Notes under the pieces: model-generated | The model's input: only the letters and a program-made list of their open reading frames with translations | Database searches by the model: none | Told to the model about the DNA's origin: nothing | Assembly: GCA_019456145.1 (NCBI GenBank) | Contig: VRUL01000001.1 | Coordinates: 310,001-374,000, forward strand | DNA from: Planctomycetota bacterium | GTDB lineage: Bacteria > Planctomycetota > Phycisphaerae > Sedimentisphaerales > Anaerobacaceae | Reading direction: 5' to 3' | Length of the DNA: 64,000 nt | Position numbers and translations under genes: made by a program | In this document: piece after piece, positions 35,534 through 45,766 of the stretch | How positions within the stretch are numbered: the stretch's first letter is position 1 | Layout: each line of letters opens with the position of its first letter

Positions 35534-37603
35534 TCACGAGCCTCGGCCTACGATTTCCGTTTTGCATTTCGGTATCGCCGCTAAAAATTTCGCGCCGTAG
35601 GATTTATTGACCACGCGCGAATCCAGAATAACAACGATCCCCGTATCGGTCTTACTGCGGATTAGTCGACCAAAGCCCTGCTTGAATTTGATAATCGCCG
35701 AAGGCAATTGATAGTCATTGAAAGGATTCCCCCCCTGCTCTCGTATCTGCTCTAATCTGCCCGCAAGCAGAGGTTTATCCGGCACCGCAAAAGGCAGGCG
35801 AACGATAATAACATTGCTAAGCGCAGCCCCCGGCACATCAACCCCCTGCCAGAAGCTGTCCGTTCCGAACAACACGTTGCTGCCCTCAGCCTTAAAGTGC
35901 TTCAAAAGAACTGTCCTGTCGATACCCGCCCCCTGCTGCAGCAGGTCAATATTATTTTCCGCAAGCCAGTCACCCATCTCCTCGGCCAGCGTCCCCAGCA
36001 TCTTATAGCTGGTAAAAAGAACAAACGCCCGCCCTTTTGTTTGCAGTATGTATTTTTTCAACTTCTCGGCCGCCGCTTTGATAAAACCCGAATCGTTAGG
36101 ATTAGGCAGCTCCTTTTCAATATAAATCGTGACCTGCTTTTCGTAATCGAAAGGCGACCCCAGGCCCAGGGCATCGTAGTCTTCAAGACCGATTCGACCG
36201 GCAAAGAAATCAAAGCCCCCTCTTTGCTGGCCCTTCTCCGCCGCTCCGCTGCTCAACGTCGCGCTCGTCAATATCACCGATTCATATTTATCGAACAGGC
36301 ATCTTTTCACATCAGGCCCGACGTTCACCGCCGCGCTTTTCAAAACAACCCGCTGTTGGCGCCCCCTTCCTACGCTGCCCGTTTCCACCCAGTAAACATA
36401 ATCCGCCTGCTTCTGTGCCAAAAATCGCTCCAAATCCTGCGCAAGCCCCGCACACCGGTCGACGAACCGCGTAATCTCAAATTTCTCATCGACGTCTTTG
36501 GTTTCCTTGGCCAGCTTAGCCAATTCCGACCGCAGTTCCTTCAGATGTCCCCCTATCCTGTCTTCAACGAAATTCGCATGACATCTGCCGTTATTATGCC
36601 CCTTGTTCTCTTCGAACCAGTCCCGGACTCCCCTGAAGAACGCCTTTGCCTCTTTATCGATTCGCCCGATAATTTTCATCGCTGCCTCTGACTTTCTCGC
36701 CGAATCCATATAAGCCAGAAGCCCTCTGTGCGTCCGCGGATTATAAAGCCCGTCGAGCAGAAATCTTACTCTGTAATTGCTGATATCTATTCCGAAATGA
36801 TCTTCCGCCACGTGCTCGATATTCTGTGCCTCATCGATTATCACGTACCGGTAGTCCGGCAGCACAGATGCCCCCTGTTCTTTTAGAACAAGGTCGCTAA
36901 ACAACAGCGCATGATTTGCCACAATAATATCAGCGGTTTCCAGCCGCCGCCTTGCCCGCCAGTAAAAGCATTCACGAAAATGCGGACACTTCCTCCCCCG
37001 GCAGTTACCGTGCTCGCTCCTGACCAAATCCCACACCTGGCCCTTCGGCACAAACGTAAGACTGCTCAACGAACCGTCATCCGTTTGCCTGGCCCAGTCA
37101 TTTATCACCGCCAATTGCGAGCCGGATTCATCGAATAGCCGCCCCTGCCTTCGTATCGCAAAGTCAAGTCGCCGTTTACACAGATAATTCCCCCTACCCT
37201 TTGCCAGCACCGCCGTAAATCCCCGAGGCAGACACTTGGTCAGAAAAGGAATGTCCTTACCCGTCAACTGCTCCTGCAGCGTAATGGTAAAAGTACTGAT
37301 TAGTACCTTGCTTGCCCCGTTAGAACGCTTCCTTTTTTGTATTCTCTCGTCCTTTGTAGAATTTCTAACCGGGTCTGCGTTTTTGTAAACCAGCTCTATA
37401 GCCGGGATAAGATATGCAAAGCTTTTGCCGACCCCCGTCCCGGCCTCGACGGCTAAATGCCGACCGTCCGCAAGCGCCTTCTGCACCGCCCGCGCCATCT
37501 CAACCTGTTCAGCCCTTTTCTCAAACCCGCCAAACGATTGCGAAATCACACCGCCCGCCCCAAAAACCGCTTCTATGTCTAATCCAGTATTAGCCTTTAT
37601 CAT
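35534..37603 (-). CDS. DinG-type ATP-dependent DNA helicase
   Basis: 689-aa superfamily 2 helicase of the XPD/DinG group. Walker A is EAGTGVGKS (53-61) and the DEAH-equivalent box reads DEAQ. Four cysteines expected to hold an iron-sulfur cluster lie in YLCKRR and CRGRKCPHFREC. The C-terminal motifs GTDSFWQGVDVPG and QGFGRLIRS complete the helicase core. It acts in DNA repair or removal of DNA-RNA structures. It converges on dnaA with a short gap. Confidence 0.88.
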   Translation of the reverse strand: MIKANTGLDIEAVFGAGGVISQSFGGFEKRAEQVEMARAVQKALADGRHLAVEAGTGVGKSFAYLIPAIELVYKNADPVRNSTKDERIQKRKRSNGASKVLISTFTITLQEQLTGKDIPFLTKCLPRGFTAVLAKGRGNYLCKRRLDFAIRRQGRLFDESGSQLAVINDWARQTDDGSLSSLTFVPKGQVWDLVRSEHGNCRGRKCPHFRECFYWRARRRLETADIIVANHALLFSDLVLKEQGASVLPDYRYVIIDEAQNIEHVAEDHFGIDISNYRVRFLLDGLYNPRTHRGLLAYMDSARKSEAAMKIIGRIDKEAKAFFRGVRDWFEENKGHNNGRCHANFVEDRIGGHLKELRSELAKLAKETKDVDEKFEITRFVDRCAGLAQDLERFLAQKQADYVYWVETGSVGRGRQQRVVLKSAAVNVGPDVKRCLFDKYESVILTSATLSSGAAEKGQQRGGFDFFAGRIGLEDYDALGLGSPFDYEKQVTIYIEKELPNPNDSGFIKAAAEKLKKYILQTKGRAFVLFTSYKMLGTLAEEMGDWLAENNIDLLQQGAGIDRTVLLKHFKAEGSNVLFGTDSFWQGVDVPGAALSNVIIVRLPFAVPDKPLLAGRLEQIREQGGNPFNDYQLPSAIIKFKQGFGRLIRSKTDTGIVVILDSRVVNKSYGAKFLAAIPKCKTEIVGRGS

Positions 37604-37850
37604 TACAGAATTTATTATCCACTATTCATCACTCATCGCAAGCATCGAATATCACGAATTGTGCATCAATTATCGCCAATCAAGCATCTCGTAGCGCAGC
37701 GAAGACACCTTAGGTGGAGTATCGAGAATCAAGCATCAAGCATCAAGAATCCAGCATCAAGTATCCAACTTTAGCTCACTTTAGGCACTTTAGTTCACTT
37801 TAGCTCACTCCTCAATATCGAGTATCGACATAAGTCCTATAAGAATTCCC
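37604..37850. repeat. TCGAGTATCGAG/GCATCAAG simple-repeat region
   Basis: Irregular copies of GCATCGAATATC, GTATCGAGAATC and AAGCATCAAGCATCAAG fill this gap, with CACTTTAGCTCACTTTAG repeats at its end. The family also appears at 14160-14205, 27594-27640, 54000-54055 and 60708-60735, and inside mnmE. No gene. Confidence 0.6.
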
Positions 37851-37879
37851 TTGATTTGCCTCTCTCAATCAGATATACT
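37851..37879 (+). promoter_or_regulatory. Predicted promoter of the first beta-helix gene
   Basis: -35 TTGATT (37851-37856), 17-bp spacer, -10 TATACT (37874-37879). The paralogue has the same arrangement at 39916-39944. The 113-nt leader carries a conserved AGGCGAGACTTT...GCTTCCT segment and a GCCCC/GGGGC hairpin (37963-37976) just before the ribosome binding site. Confidence 0.7.
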
Positions 37880-37992
37880 CACTTTATATCTACTATAGAG
37901 TTGGCCAGGCGAGACTTTTAGCTTCCTGACCGGTATTCATTCGTCATAAAGAAAGAGGTTTTGCCCCAAACGGGGCGAAAGGAGATTCGAAA

Positions 37993-39864
37993 ATGGCTGG
38001 AAAAACATTTCTTAAATCCACACTGGCGATTTCACTGTTACTAATAGTATTGACTTTCTCAGCCACCGCTCACGCAAAAATAATCTATGTTGATGCCGAT
38101 GCTGCGGGTGCAAACAACGGCTCATCCTGGCCCGACGCCTTCAACTATCTGCAGGACGCACTAAGTGATGCCTATAGCGGCGAAGAAATCCACGTCGCCA
38201 AGGGCACCTACAAACCCGACCAGGGCTCCGGAGTCACGCCCGGCGACCCAGAAGCCACCTTCCAGCTCATCAATGGCGTTACTATCAAAGGCGGCTACGC
38301 GGGTCTTGGTGAACCAGACCAGAACGCCCGCAACATCCAACTCTACGAAACCATCCTCACCGGTGACCTCGATGGTGATGACGTTGATGCGAACGACCCC
38401 CGTGACTTGCTGGATGAGCCGACACGAAGCGAAAACAGCTACCACGTTGTAACCGGCAGCGGAACTGACGAAACCGCCGTCCTCGACGGGTTTACCATTA
38501 CCGGCGGGAATTCAAATGGCGACTTTTCTCCGAACTGGAAGGGCGGGGGTATCCGAAACTACTTAGGCAGCCCCACACTAACCAACTGCACTATCACCAG
38601 GAACTCGTCATGGCTTGAAGGTGGCGGGATGTTCAACGTTGGCAGTCCGATGCTAATGCTAACCAACTGTACATTCAGCAACAACTATAGCGACTACAGT
38701 GGGGGTGGGATGTACAACACCGGACGCTACAGCAACGTTACGCTGATTAACTGCACCTTCAGTGGTAACTTCGCAGACTACGAAGGTGGTGGCTTGTACA
38801 GCGGATACAGCAAATACAACAGCCCGAAGCTTACCAACTGTGCATTTACCGGCAACACATCAGGCGCCCGGGCTGGCGGGATGTACAACACCGGCGATTC
38901 GACTCTGACCAACTGTACGTTCACCGGGAACTCGGCGGACTGGGAAGCGGGCGGGATGTTCAATGACGGATCCAGCCCGACACTGACCAACTGCACATTC
39001 ATCGGGAACTCGGCAGGCGAGAATGGCGGTGCTATATATAACTTCGGTCCCTTCGGCACTCCGACGCTGACAAACTGCACGTTTAGCAACAATTCGGCTG
39101 ACAATGGCGGCGGGATATACTGCATCCATGAGAGCAATATGACTGTTACCAACTGCATTATGTGGGGTAATATGGCCACACAGGGAAATGAAATAGCCTT
39201 AAACAACTTCTGGGATGAGGGCATTTTGTATCCGGCGACAATAACTGTCCGCTATAGCGACGTTGAGGGTGGGGTCTCGGAAGTATTTGTAGACACAGGC
39301 TGTACGCTTAACTGGGACGACGGCAATATCGATGACGACCCGTGCTTTGTCCAGCCCGGTTATTGGGACGCAAACGGAGTATGGGTTGACGGCGACTATC
39401 ATATCTTAGCAGATTCGCCGTGCGTAGATGCCGGTGACCCGAATTACATAGCCGAACCTAATGAGACGGACTTAGATGGCAGGCCCCGCGTAATCGGCGG
39501 GCGAATCGATATGGGGGCTTATGAGTACATGCCCTCTATACCAGCCGAGGCCAGAATCCTTCCACGAACCATCAACCTCGCGAGTAAAGGCAAATGGATT
39601 ACCTGCTATATCCGGTTACCGGAAGGTTATACTGTTGCTGATATTGACCCCAACAGCGTTTTCCTTCAGGACGAAGTTAAACCTGAGTCTCTCCTCCTAA
39701 ATGAACAACAGCAGGTTGCTACGGCCAGATTCAGCCGCGAAGATGTTCAGCCCATTCTAAAAGCTGGCGAAGTTGAGCTAAAAATCACCGGCCGATTGAC
39801 CGACGGCACAGTCTTTGAAGGAACCGATATGATTAAAGTGATAAACAAGGCCGGCAAAAAATAG
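37993..39864 (+). CDS. Exported right-handed beta-helix protein with Pmp-like repeats
   Basis: 623-aa surface or secreted protein. Signal peptide MAGKTFLKSTLAISLLL ends near AHA. Then come IIYVDADAAGANNGSSW and about eight repeats of the type LTNCTFSGNSA..GGG, the polymorphic outer membrane protein/beta-helix pattern. A C-terminal module (about 515-623, AEARILPRTIN to INKAGKK) is shared with the next gene. AAAGGAG precedes the ATG. The role is unknown; adhesion or polysaccharide binding is plausible. Confidence 0.85.
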   Translation: MAGKTFLKSTLAISLLLIVLTFSATAHAKIIYVDADAAGANNGSSWPDAFNYLQDALSDAYSGEEIHVAKGTYKPDQGSGVTPGDPEATFQLINGVTIKGGYAGLGEPDQNARNIQLYETILTGDLDGDDVDANDPRDLLDEPTRSENSYHVVTGSGTDETAVLDGFTITGGNSNGDFSPNWKGGGIRNYLGSPTLTNCTITRNSSWLEGGGMFNVGSPMLMLTNCTFSNNYSDYSGGGMYNTGRYSNVTLINCTFSGNFADYEGGGLYSGYSKYNSPKLTNCAFTGNTSGARAGGMYNTGDSTLTNCTFTGNSADWEAGGMFNDGSSPTLTNCTFIGNSAGENGGAIYNFGPFGTPTLTNCTFSNNSADNGGGIYCIHESNMTVTNCIMWGNMATQGNEIALNNFWDEGILYPATITVRYSDVEGGVSEVFVDTGCTLNWDDGNIDDDPCFVQPGYWDANGVWVDGDYHILADSPCVDAGDPNYIAEPNETDLDGRPRVIGGRIDMGAYEYMPSIPAEARILPRTINLASKGKWITCYIRLPEGYTVADIDPNSVFLQDEVKPESLLLNEQQQVATARFSREDVQPILKAGEVELKITGRLTDGTVFEGTDMIKVINKAGKK

Positions 39865-39915
39865 CCCGGATCTGGGGTGCGCCGTACTACAGCCCAAAGT
39901 CCCATAAGAATTCTC

Positions 39916-39944
39916 TTGACTCGTGTCTCTCAATCGGATATACT
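39916..39944 (+). promoter_or_regulatory. Predicted promoter of the second beta-helix gene
   Basis: -35 TTGACT (39916-39921), 17-bp spacer, -10 TATACT (39939-39944). The sequence from -35 to the start codon is clearly related to that of the first gene, including a GGCCC/GGGCC hairpin at 40026-40040 before GAAAGGAG. Confidence 0.75.
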
Positions 39945-40054
39945 TTTTATAACGACTATAGAGTTAGTGAGGCGAGACTTTCCGCTTCCTGGAAGGCATT
40001 CATTCGCCATAAAAAAAGAGGTTTTGGCCCCAAAAGGGCCGAAAGGAGTGAAAA

Positions 40055-42967
40055 ATGGCTGGAAAAACATTTCTAAAAACCACACGGACAATTTTTGCGG
40101 TATTATTTCTTCTCGCTCAAGTGACCTTTGCCGCACCGCCCAGGTACGAAATCATTGACCTCGGCACACTCGGCGGCCGATTCAGCGGCGCCAGAGCCAT
40201 CAATGATGTGGGGCAGGTCGTAGGCGGGTCGGATATGGCTGATGGTCTCTTCAGACACGCGTTCCTCTGGGACCCTATCAAAGGTATGATTGACCTAAGC
40301 ACAATCCCTGGCCACAATTATAGTAGTGCTATGGCCATTAATGACTATGGCGTCGTGGTCGGTAACTCTGACCCCTATGGTGACCAACCTTATCCCTTCA
40401 TCTGGGACTCTGTCAACGGGATGCGCTACCTGGATGGTCTCTTTGGCGAAGGTGGAGCCCTCGGAGTCAACGACGCCGGGCAAGTCGCTGGGAGTGTGTG
40501 GTGGCAAGCGGCCTACGCCTTCCTTTGGCACAGTGACAGTAGTGTGATTGACCTTGGTACACTCGGAGGTACTCATAGTAGTGCCTGGGACATCAATAAC
40601 ACCGGAAAAGTAGTCGGGAATTCAGACACAGCCGTCGGCGACAACCACGCCTTTCTCTGGGATAGTACAAACGGCATGCGTGATCTGGGCACACTGGGCG
40701 GTAATAAAAGTTCGGCCTGGGCGATTAACGACCTCGGACAGGTAGTTGGATGGTCAACAACCGCAACTGGTGATTGGCATGCCTTCCTCTGGGATAGCAA
40801 CAGCGGTATGATTGACTTGGGCGCTGGTTGGGCAACAGGCATCAACAACGCCGGACAGGTGGTTGGCTGGCTCAACCCCAGAACCGTCGGAGGCCCTGCC
40901 TTCTATTGGGATAGTGACAATGGCATTGTTATACTTGATTTCCTGAGCCGTGCCTACGATATAAACAACCGCGGACAGATCGTAGGAGAATATGGGGGTA
41001 TTGCAGTTCTTATGACGCCGATCCCGCCGAAAATCATCTATGTCGACGACGATGCTGCCGGTGCAAATGATGGCTCATCCTGGGCCGACGCCTACAACTA
41101 TCTCCAGGACGCTTTGGCCGCCGCCTACAGCGGCGACGAAATCCACGTCGCCAAGGGAATCTACAAGCCCGACCAGGGTACTGGCGCAACACCCGGCGAC
41201 CGAGAAGCAACCTTCCAGCTTATAAACGGCGTAACTCTAAAAGGCGGCTACGCAGGCTATGGCGAACCAGACCACAATGCCCATGACATCGAACTATACG
41301 AAACCATACTCACCGGCGACCTCAACGGCGATGATGGTGATGTGGACAATCCTCGTGACCTGCTGGATGAGCCGACACGAAGCGAAAACAGCTACCATGT
41401 TGTAACCGGCAGTGGCACCGACGAAACCGCCATCCTCGACGGCTTCATTATCACCGCTGGCAATCTCAACAGAGAAAGTTTATCACCACATAATAGCGGT
41501 GGAGGGATGTATATCGACCAAGGAAATCTGGTAATAAGCAACTGTAACTTCAACAATAACTCGGCTTGGTACGCCGGAGGCGGTATATATATTAGAGTTG
41601 GCAGTGCAGTGCTCACCAACTGCATATTTAGTGGGAATTCTTCAGGTCACGGTGGCGGTATTAGGAGCTTCGGCAGTTTGACTCTAACAAATTGCATCTT
41701 CACTGGGAATTGGGCCGCCGAGGGCGGTGGTATGGAGAATCGTGGTATCATGACATTGACTAACTGCATCTTCAGTAGGAATTCAGCGAAATATGGTGCT
41801 GGCGGTTTGGAGAATCATACGTGGAAAGGCAGCCCAATGCTGATCAACTGCATGTTCAACGATAACATAGGTTCGTGGGGTGGTGGAATGCACAACTACT
41901 ACTGTAGTACCGCCCCTACGCTAATTAACTGTTCCTTCATAAATAACCTGGCTGGAACTGGTGGAGGTATGTGCAATTTAAGCAGCAGTCCGATATTGGT
42001 CAACTGTACATTTACATATAATTCAGCATTTGAGGGCGGAGGAATGTCAAACCTATGTGGGGATGAGGGTCCTAGTGAGCCTGTGATTACTAAGTGTGCG
42101 TTTATCCGTAACTCGGCTGGAGATGTTGGTGGCGGAATGTTTAATCAAATTGGCTTCCAGACATTGACAAATTGCATTCTCAGCGGAAACTCGGCAGAAT
42201 ATGGCAGTGGGATTCTCGTTTCTGAAAGCGTTCTGACACTGATCGGTTGTACGTTTAGTGGAAATTCAGCCGACGATAGTGGCACCATATGTAGCTGGTA
42301 TGACAACAGTGAACTGAGACTTTCCAACTGCATTCTCTGGGATGGCGGCAACGAAATATATAATCGTGACGACTCAACTATAAATGTCACCTATAGCGAT
42401 GTTCAGGGTGGCTGGCCCGGCGAGGGTAACTTCGAAGCCGATCCGTTATTCCGCGACGCTGACGGACCCGATGGCATCCCCGGCACGGAAGATGACAACC
42501 TGAGGCTTTCTATTGGTTCACCCTGCATAGACACCGGCGACCCGAATTATATGGCCGAACCTAATGAGACGGATTTAGATGACAGGCCCCGCGTAATCAA
42601 CGGTCGAATTGATATGGGTGCTTACGAGTATAGTCCACCGATACTTGCCGAGGCCAGAATCCTCCCACGAACGATCAATCTACAAAGCAAAGGCAATTGG
42701 ATAAACTGCTATATCCGGTTGCCGGAAGGTTACAATGTTGCTGATATTGACCCCAACAGTATTTCCCTTGAGGAGCAAATTAAACCTGAGTCTCTCCTGC
42801 TAAATGAACAACAGCAAGTCGCGACAGCTAAGTTCAGCCGCGAAGATGTTCAGCCCATTTTTGAGATAGGTGATATCAACTTAAAAATCACCGGCCGATT
42901 AACAGATGGAAGCTGCTTTGAGGTCACAGATACGATTAAGGTAATTGATAAAGCCGGCAAAAAGTGA
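40055..42967 (+). CDS. Exported HAF-repeat/beta-helix fusion protein
   Basis: 970-aa paralogue of the preceding protein with an extra front part. After a near-identical signal peptide, residues about 28-325 hold HAF-type extracellular repeats (DLGTLGG..SSAWDINNTGKVVG..HAFLWD). Then IIYVDDDAAGANDGSSW begins the shared beta-helix region with about ten LTNCxFSGNSA..GGG repeats. The C-terminal module again ends in DKAGKK. Insertion of HAF repeats into a duplicated beta-helix gene is the simplest history. Confidence 0.85.
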   Translation: MAGKTFLKTTRTIFAVLFLLAQVTFAAPPRYEIIDLGTLGGRFSGARAINDVGQVVGGSDMADGLFRHAFLWDPIKGMIDLSTIPGHNYSSAMAINDYGVVVGNSDPYGDQPYPFIWDSVNGMRYLDGLFGEGGALGVNDAGQVAGSVWWQAAYAFLWHSDSSVIDLGTLGGTHSSAWDINNTGKVVGNSDTAVGDNHAFLWDSTNGMRDLGTLGGNKSSAWAINDLGQVVGWSTTATGDWHAFLWDSNSGMIDLGAGWATGINNAGQVVGWLNPRTVGGPAFYWDSDNGIVILDFLSRAYDINNRGQIVGEYGGIAVLMTPIPPKIIYVDDDAAGANDGSSWADAYNYLQDALAAAYSGDEIHVAKGIYKPDQGTGATPGDREATFQLINGVTLKGGYAGYGEPDHNAHDIELYETILTGDLNGDDGDVDNPRDLLDEPTRSENSYHVVTGSGTDETAILDGFIITAGNLNRESLSPHNSGGGMYIDQGNLVISNCNFNNNSAWYAGGGIYIRVGSAVLTNCIFSGNSSGHGGGIRSFGSLTLTNCIFTGNWAAEGGGMENRGIMTLTNCIFSRNSAKYGAGGLENHTWKGSPMLINCMFNDNIGSWGGGMHNYYCSTAPTLINCSFINNLAGTGGGMCNLSSSPILVNCTFTYNSAFEGGGMSNLCGDEGPSEPVITKCAFIRNSAGDVGGGMFNQIGFQTLTNCILSGNSAEYGSGILVSESVLTLIGCTFSGNSADDSGTICSWYDNSELRLSNCILWDGGNEIYNRDDSTINVTYSDVQGGWPGEGNFEADPLFRDADGPDGIPGTEDDNLRLSIGSPCIDTGDPNYMAEPNETDLDDRPRVINGRIDMGAYEYSPPILAEARILPRTINLQSKGNWINCYIRLPEGYNVADIDPNSISLEEQIKPESLLLNEQQQVATAKFSREDVQPIFEIGDINLKITGRLTDGSCFEVTDTIKVIDKAGKK

Positions 42968-42977
42968 ACCGGCCGGT

Positions 42978-44612
42978 TTATTCGGGGACTTGATTTCCAG
43001 CCGCACCGATGTCAATGGCTTTCTTAAGTGTAATAACAGCCGGCGCATCAGGCAGCTTTTCGAAAGCGGCGTCGATTGCCTTTTTCGCTTCGTTGGCCCT
43101 GCCCAACTGGTAATAAACATAGCCCAACAAAAACTGCAGATCAGCAGAATCGCTCCTCTGGAGCCATTCTTCGATATCGATTATTCTGCTTTCGACCTTG
43201 TCCCTGTCGCCCACCATAGCAACAAGGTCTATCTTAAACCGTGCGTATTCGGGGAAAATCTCCAAAGTCCGGGAAAGGAATAGCGCGCTGCTCATATATC
43301 CGCCGGCCGCGAATAACGCATGGCTCTTGCCTGCGTAGGCAAGCGGGTCGTCATGCTTGTAAATCGACGCAAGCGTATAAGTGTTCGCTGCCCGATAGTA
43401 CTTACCCTCTTTGAGATATAGCTCGGCGGCCCGCATATGCTGATTGAACTTGTCATCAGAGTAGGAAGCAAAACTCTGGTGTTTACCCATAATGCTTTTG
43501 GCTCTTTCGGTTGAATTGATCTTGGCAAGCTCATCCACCAGCGTCTTACCCTTTCCTGATTTCCCGGTAAGCTGTTCCCGCATCAGGGACAGGCGTTTCT
43601 CCATCTCTGTTTCTGATTGGCGCTCATCATCCGTTGGTTCTTCACCCCCAACGCCCGAAATTTGTTTCGGGTCGCGGGTATCAGGTATAAGACCTTCGTT
43701 TTGGGCCTTTTCAATTTCCTGTTTCATCCGCTCATAGACGTCGAGTTGCCCACGCTTTTGCACCTCTCTGAGCACACTTTTCTCCGGCAAAAGCCCTGTA
43801 TCGTCTATGGCGGGCTGCTTTTTTGTTTTCAGAAGTTCTGGTCGTTGTAACGTATCGGCGCCTTGCGCAAACTTGCTAAATGGCCGCAAAGGGTCGTCAC
43901 GGACAATCAGGCTTTGCCTCAGGGAAGGCGCTCGGTGTTGTAGCTGGCCCAAGTCCTGCCGCAAACGTTCCATCTGGGCAAGGTTCTGCTCATCGACAAG
44001 TTTTTTGGCTTCGGCGTATGAAAGAGTCCCGTCTAAAATAAGTTTCTCTAAATGCTGAGGCCTGAACCGCATCGGCCTGTATCTTACCTCTGGAATAATC
44101 GTCTGCGGGCTGGAAAAAGTCTGTCCACGGGGCACAGCCGCAACCGAAAATCCTTCCACAGCCCGGCCCTGTATCCGTGAAGATGGAGACCGAATAACAC
44201 TACGCAAACCGGGCCTGGTTGTCGTTACTGTACCTGATGGTGAATAATACGGATTGTATCTGCCTGGTATCACACCGCCGCTGCTTATTGGGCTCCTGGA
44301 ACGACGCAAAAAAGAATCAAGTGTTCCCGAATTGGTCCTGCCAGCAAAGTCCGAAATCGCATTATAAGGAACAACGCCGCGAAAATGTTTACCCCCTCCG
44401 ACATTGCCCGTAATCACACGGTTACCGGTCGTATCAATCGGGTTACGGCTGGGAAACAGACCGCTCCGGAAACTGCTCTGGGGCACCGTAGGAGAGCCGA
44501 TGGGATTGCGGATTGCAGGATTTCCGAACCCTGCTTGGGCCACAGCAGGGCCCGTCCCCGATAAAGCGGCATAAAACAACACTGCAAACAGTATATAAAC
44601 TACATTTCTCAT
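42978..44612 (-). CDS. Exported TPR-repeat protein
   Basis: 544-aa exported protein. The signal peptide ends at VAQA near residue 26. A long Ser/Arg/Pro-rich low-complexity region runs to about 200, followed by charged helical sequence with a possible coiled coil (about 210-370). C-terminal TPR-like helices (about 395-535) include AAELYLKEGKYYRAANTY and LLGYVYYQLGRANEAKKAID. It probably forms protein contacts in the periplasm. It converges on the beta-helix gene. Confidence 0.7.
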   Translation of the reverse strand: MRNVVYILFAVLFYAALSGTGPAVAQAGFGNPAIRNPIGSPTVPQSSFRSGLFPSRNPIDTTGNRVITGNVGGGKHFRGVVPYNAISDFAGRTNSGTLDSFLRRSRSPISSGGVIPGRYNPYYSPSGTVTTTRPGLRSVIRSPSSRIQGRAVEGFSVAAVPRGQTFSSPQTIIPEVRYRPMRFRPQHLEKLILDGTLSYAEAKKLVDEQNLAQMERLRQDLGQLQHRAPSLRQSLIVRDDPLRPFSKFAQGADTLQRPELLKTKKQPAIDDTGLLPEKSVLREVQKRGQLDVYERMKQEIEKAQNEGLIPDTRDPKQISGVGGEEPTDDERQSETEMEKRLSLMREQLTGKSGKGKTLVDELAKINSTERAKSIMGKHQSFASYSDDKFNQHMRAAELYLKEGKYYRAANTYTLASIYKHDDPLAYAGKSHALFAAGGYMSSALFLSRTLEIFPEYARFKIDLVAMVGDRDKVESRIIDIEEWLQRSDSADLQFLLGYVYYQLGRANEAKKAIDAAFEKLPDAPAVITLKKAIDIGAAGNQVPE

Positions 44613-44899
44613 AATACTAAATACCGCATGACTGCCGGTATGTTCATAATTTAGTTACTGTTGTGAAAATAACATTTGTCGCACCTGCAAAGGCTAAAAT
44701 CCGTTTTTTCGCCGTAGTTCCCTGTTTTCACAGGGCGGACATTGTCAGTTTCGGCTTTCCACAGCAGGAACTAATGAAAAATATTTCAGATCACCAGGCA
44801 TAATTTTCCTTCAAACACAAAGCAAGCCCGATAACCAAGTCGCTGTTTCCCCCCTTAATTGCATCGGCCCAAAAAAACCTGCGAACGCCGCCGAATCTG

Positions 44900-45766
44900 C
44901 TAACCTGGGTCGCTCTTATACTTCGGCTTTTCTGCCCAGCTTAGTTTAGTAGCTAAAGTGTCCCACTGCGTCCTCAGCGGATTGTTGACTACAAGAAAAT
45001 CCCCCTTATGCCTTTCGATTTTCACCACATCATCGATCGATAGTTTGCTGGAAAACTGACCATCAATAGAAACCGTCGTCCCTTCATTAACACGCACCCC
45101 GAAAATCTCCACTCTGCTCTCGGCATTGATAACGATTGGCCGAAAGTTCAGCGAATGCGGACAAATCGCGGTGATAACCATTGCCTCCATCTTCGGCGAA
45201 AGTATAGGCCCCCCACACGAGAGATTATAAGCGGTGGATCCCGTCGGCGTGGAGATTATAAGGCCGTCGCTGACACAGCCCGCAAGCGGCTGACCATCCA
45301 CTGATATTTTTAACTCAATCATCTTAAAAGGAGGGCCGGCCGTGATGAAAACATCATTGATGGCCGCCGAGCGGAATTGTTCCTGACCATTGTGGAACAT
45401 CATACACCCCAACATCATGCGTTTGCCTATCAGCGCTTTTCCTGATGTTAAAGAAGGAAAAAAATCTTTAAGCTCTTCGACATTGAATTCAGCTAAGTAC
45501 CCGAGCTTGCCGAGGTTCACACCTATAACCGGCACATTAACCTCGCTCAGTTGTCTTGCCGCAGACGTAATACTGCCATCGCCCCCGAAGACAACCGCAA
45601 AGTCCGCCTCTTGTAAAATGTTTACCGTGCACTCCTCTATTCCGCAACTGGCGATGACCTCGGCCTTGCCCTTTGCAAAATCCAGAAAGTCTTCGATTAT
45701 CTCAGCAACGTGTCCTTTTGTCGGGTCGCCGAAAATCACTAATTTTGGCAGATTCATATCTCCCAT
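44900..45766 (-). CDS. nadK: NAD kinase
   Basis: 288-aa enzyme that phosphorylates NAD to NADP. The catalytic GGDGS lies at 61-65, followed by GVNLGKLGYLAEF. NAD-binding PTGSTAYNLSCGGPI and the late VSIDGQ complete the family pattern. Length is standard. It sits alone on the minus strand. The preceding gap 44613-44899 has no gene. Confidence 0.94.
   Translation of the reverse strand: MGDMNLPKLVIFGDPTKGHVAEIIEDFLDFAKGKAEVIASCGIEECTVNILQEADFAVVFGGDGSITSAARQLSEVNVPVIGVNLGKLGYLAEFNVEELKDFFPSLTSGKALIGKRMMLGCMMFHNGQEQFRSAAINDVFITAGPPFKMIELKISVDGQPLAGCVSDGLIISTPTGSTAYNLSCGGPILSPKMEAMVITAICPHSLNFRPIVINAESRVEIFGVRVNEGTTVSIDGQFSSKLSIDDVVKIERHKGDFLVVNNPLRTQWDTLATKLSWAEKPKYKSDPG

Noticed and set aside
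37640-37830. Possible CRISPR array, from repeated ATCGAGTATCGAG units
   Set aside because: Units are irregular, without constant repeat length or unique spacers, so it is a simple-sequence repeat.
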